A DNA stretch of 23,084 nt from an uncultured Alphaproteobacteria bacterium (GTDB taxonomy: Bacteria; Pseudomonadota; Alphaproteobacteria; RUG11792): NCBI GenBank assembly GCA_958448685.1, contig CAUDEV010000011.1, positions 1 through 23,084 on the forward strand. Reading direction: 5' to 3'. The notes under the pieces are model-generated. The model was not told the DNA's origin. It saw only the letters and a program-made list of their open reading frames with translations, and did no database searches. The position numbers were made by a program, and so were the translations under genes. This document shows positions 22,328-23,084 of the stretch, piece by piece (the stretch's first letter is position 1; the number at the start of each line of letters is the position of its first letter).

Positions 22328-23084
22328 ATGAATAAATTATTACAAACAACACTAATTTCAGCTATATTATCTACAGGAGTTATGGCTGCAGGACCAACAG
22401 GTGCTTTGCCAAAAACTATCGAATCAGGAGCTACTGTTTATGTCAACAAGGATATAAGTATTGGAGATGCTTCGCTAGGAGGTGTCACTATTGATAACTA
22501 TGGATCTATTACTACAGAAGTTACAGAAGCTCCATTTCCGAAGATAACGGGCGCGAATGAGAGAGAGCAAACTACTATCAATAACCACGTTGGAAGAAGT
22601 GTTAAGGAAGAAACGGATACTACTAATGCCGATGCTATAAAAACAGCTAACACAGTTACTGATGTTACTTTAGATAAAGTTTATAAAATAGTTGATGAAG
22701 GAGGCGGATATGTTAATGAAAATCTTCAAAAGGAAAATGTTGAGATAGTTGAAGTCTATGATGCAGAAATAAAAGCATCTGAGCTGGCGGCATATACTGA
22801 TAAAGATATCTTATATCTCGGAGCTGAAGGGCCTGATAGAACTGTGAGAATTAGAGGGAATGCGGGGACAACGGCTCGTACTGGAATCGTATGTAATTTT
22901 GGGGATCAAAATGCAGATGATTCTTATGCACTAGAACTTATGGGAGAAATAGGTATTCAAGGGAATTTATCTAACTATAAGCAAGGTTCTATTACTGTTA
23001 AGAAAGATGAATTAAATTCAAATGTCCCTTGGATCAATGGAGAAAAACAAGAAATATATGTTCCTGTGAATGTTGAATCAGGTG
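22328..23084 (+). CDS. Unrecognised secreted or surface protein (N-terminal 252 residues, cut by the window end)
   Basis: The frame is open from an ATG with GGAGG five bases upstream to the window end. Residues 1-20 form a typical Sec signal peptide: K3, a hydrophobic core LLQTTLISAILSTGV, and a likely cleavage site at VMA-A or MAA-G. The mature part is acidic, rich in Thr, Asn, Gly and Val, with a single cysteine (in GIVCNFGDQN) and no membrane segment. Short motifs recur: TIDNYGSITTEV (about residues 53-64) and NLSNYKQGSITVKK (about 216-229), and RIRGN and GIQGN each follow a short hydrophobic strand, in the manner of beta-helix or autotransporter passenger proteins. I do not recognise the family, and no C-terminal barrel or anchor can be seen because the gene is incomplete. 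The spacer before it suggests a separate transcript. Confidence 0.7.
   Translation, partial: MNKLLQTTLISAILSTGVMAAGPTGALPKTIESGATVYVNKDISIGDASLGGVTIDNYGSITTEVTEAPFPKITGANEREQTTINNHVGRSVKEETDTTNADAIKTANTVTDVTLDKVYKIVDEGGGYVNENLQKENVEIVEVYDAEIKASELAAYTDKDILYLGAEGPDRTVRIRGNAGTTARTGIVCNFGDQNADDSYALELMGEIGIQGNLSNYKQGSITVKKDELNSNVPWINGEKQEIYVPVNVESG

Noticed and set aside
1..23084. CRISPR array, insertion sequence, tRNA or rRNA gene
   Set aside because: No regularly spaced repeats, transposase, terminal inverted repeats, cloverleaf or rRNA sequence was seen on either strand.

Overview
The window is a chromosomal stretch of an AT-rich (roughly 30-35% GC by eye) bacterium, almost certainly a low-GC alphaproteobacterium. 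The evidence is a MipZ-type ParA ATPase (a division-site regulator characteristic of alphaproteobacteria), the order secY-adk-rpsM-rpsK-rpoA-rplQ with no rpmJ after secY and no rpsD in the alpha cluster, and a zinc-free 101-residue S14. A complete DXS means isoprenoids are made by the MEP pathway, which argues against the genus Rickettsia. A host-associated or gut lineage (Holosporales-like or a similar low-GC group) would fit, but the genus cannot be fixed from this sequence.

Layout: (1) Bases 1-116 hold an unusually GC-rich block that is open in one frame and may be the end of an unidentified gene. (2) Bases 172-3818 carry four tightly overlapping genes: mipZ, an A-type iron-sulfur carrier, exonuclease III (xth) and dxs. 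(3) Bases 3819-4006 are the main spacer, with a good sigma70-like promoter and a possible small leader ORF whose stop overlaps the rpsL start. (4) Bases 4007-22037 form one unbroken plus-strand run of 32 genes with no gap above 44 bases: the str (rpsL, rpsG, fusA, tuf), S10, spc and alpha clusters fused end to end, with adk between secY and rpsM, closed by a BamE-like outer-membrane assembly lipoprotein that overlaps rplQ by one base. (5) Bases 22038-22327 are a very AT-rich spacer with a weak terminator-like hairpin and three copies of an 11-base repeat. (6) From 22328 to the window end there is the start of a secreted protein that I do not recognise.

The core run builds much of both ribosomal subunits, two elongation factors, the RNA polymerase alpha subunit, the SecY translocon channel and adenylate kinase, so translation, transcription, export and adenylate supply are probably co-expressed with growth. 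The upstream quartet joins division-site placement, iron-sulfur assembly, DNA repair and isoprenoid precursor synthesis, probably as one translationally coupled operon.

Most of the window is conserved housekeeping DNA, and I found no clear new defence, mobile or toxin system. The most unusual pieces are the unknown secreted protein at the right end with its repeat-bearing upstream region, the leader ORF before rpsL, and the GC-rich block at the left edge.
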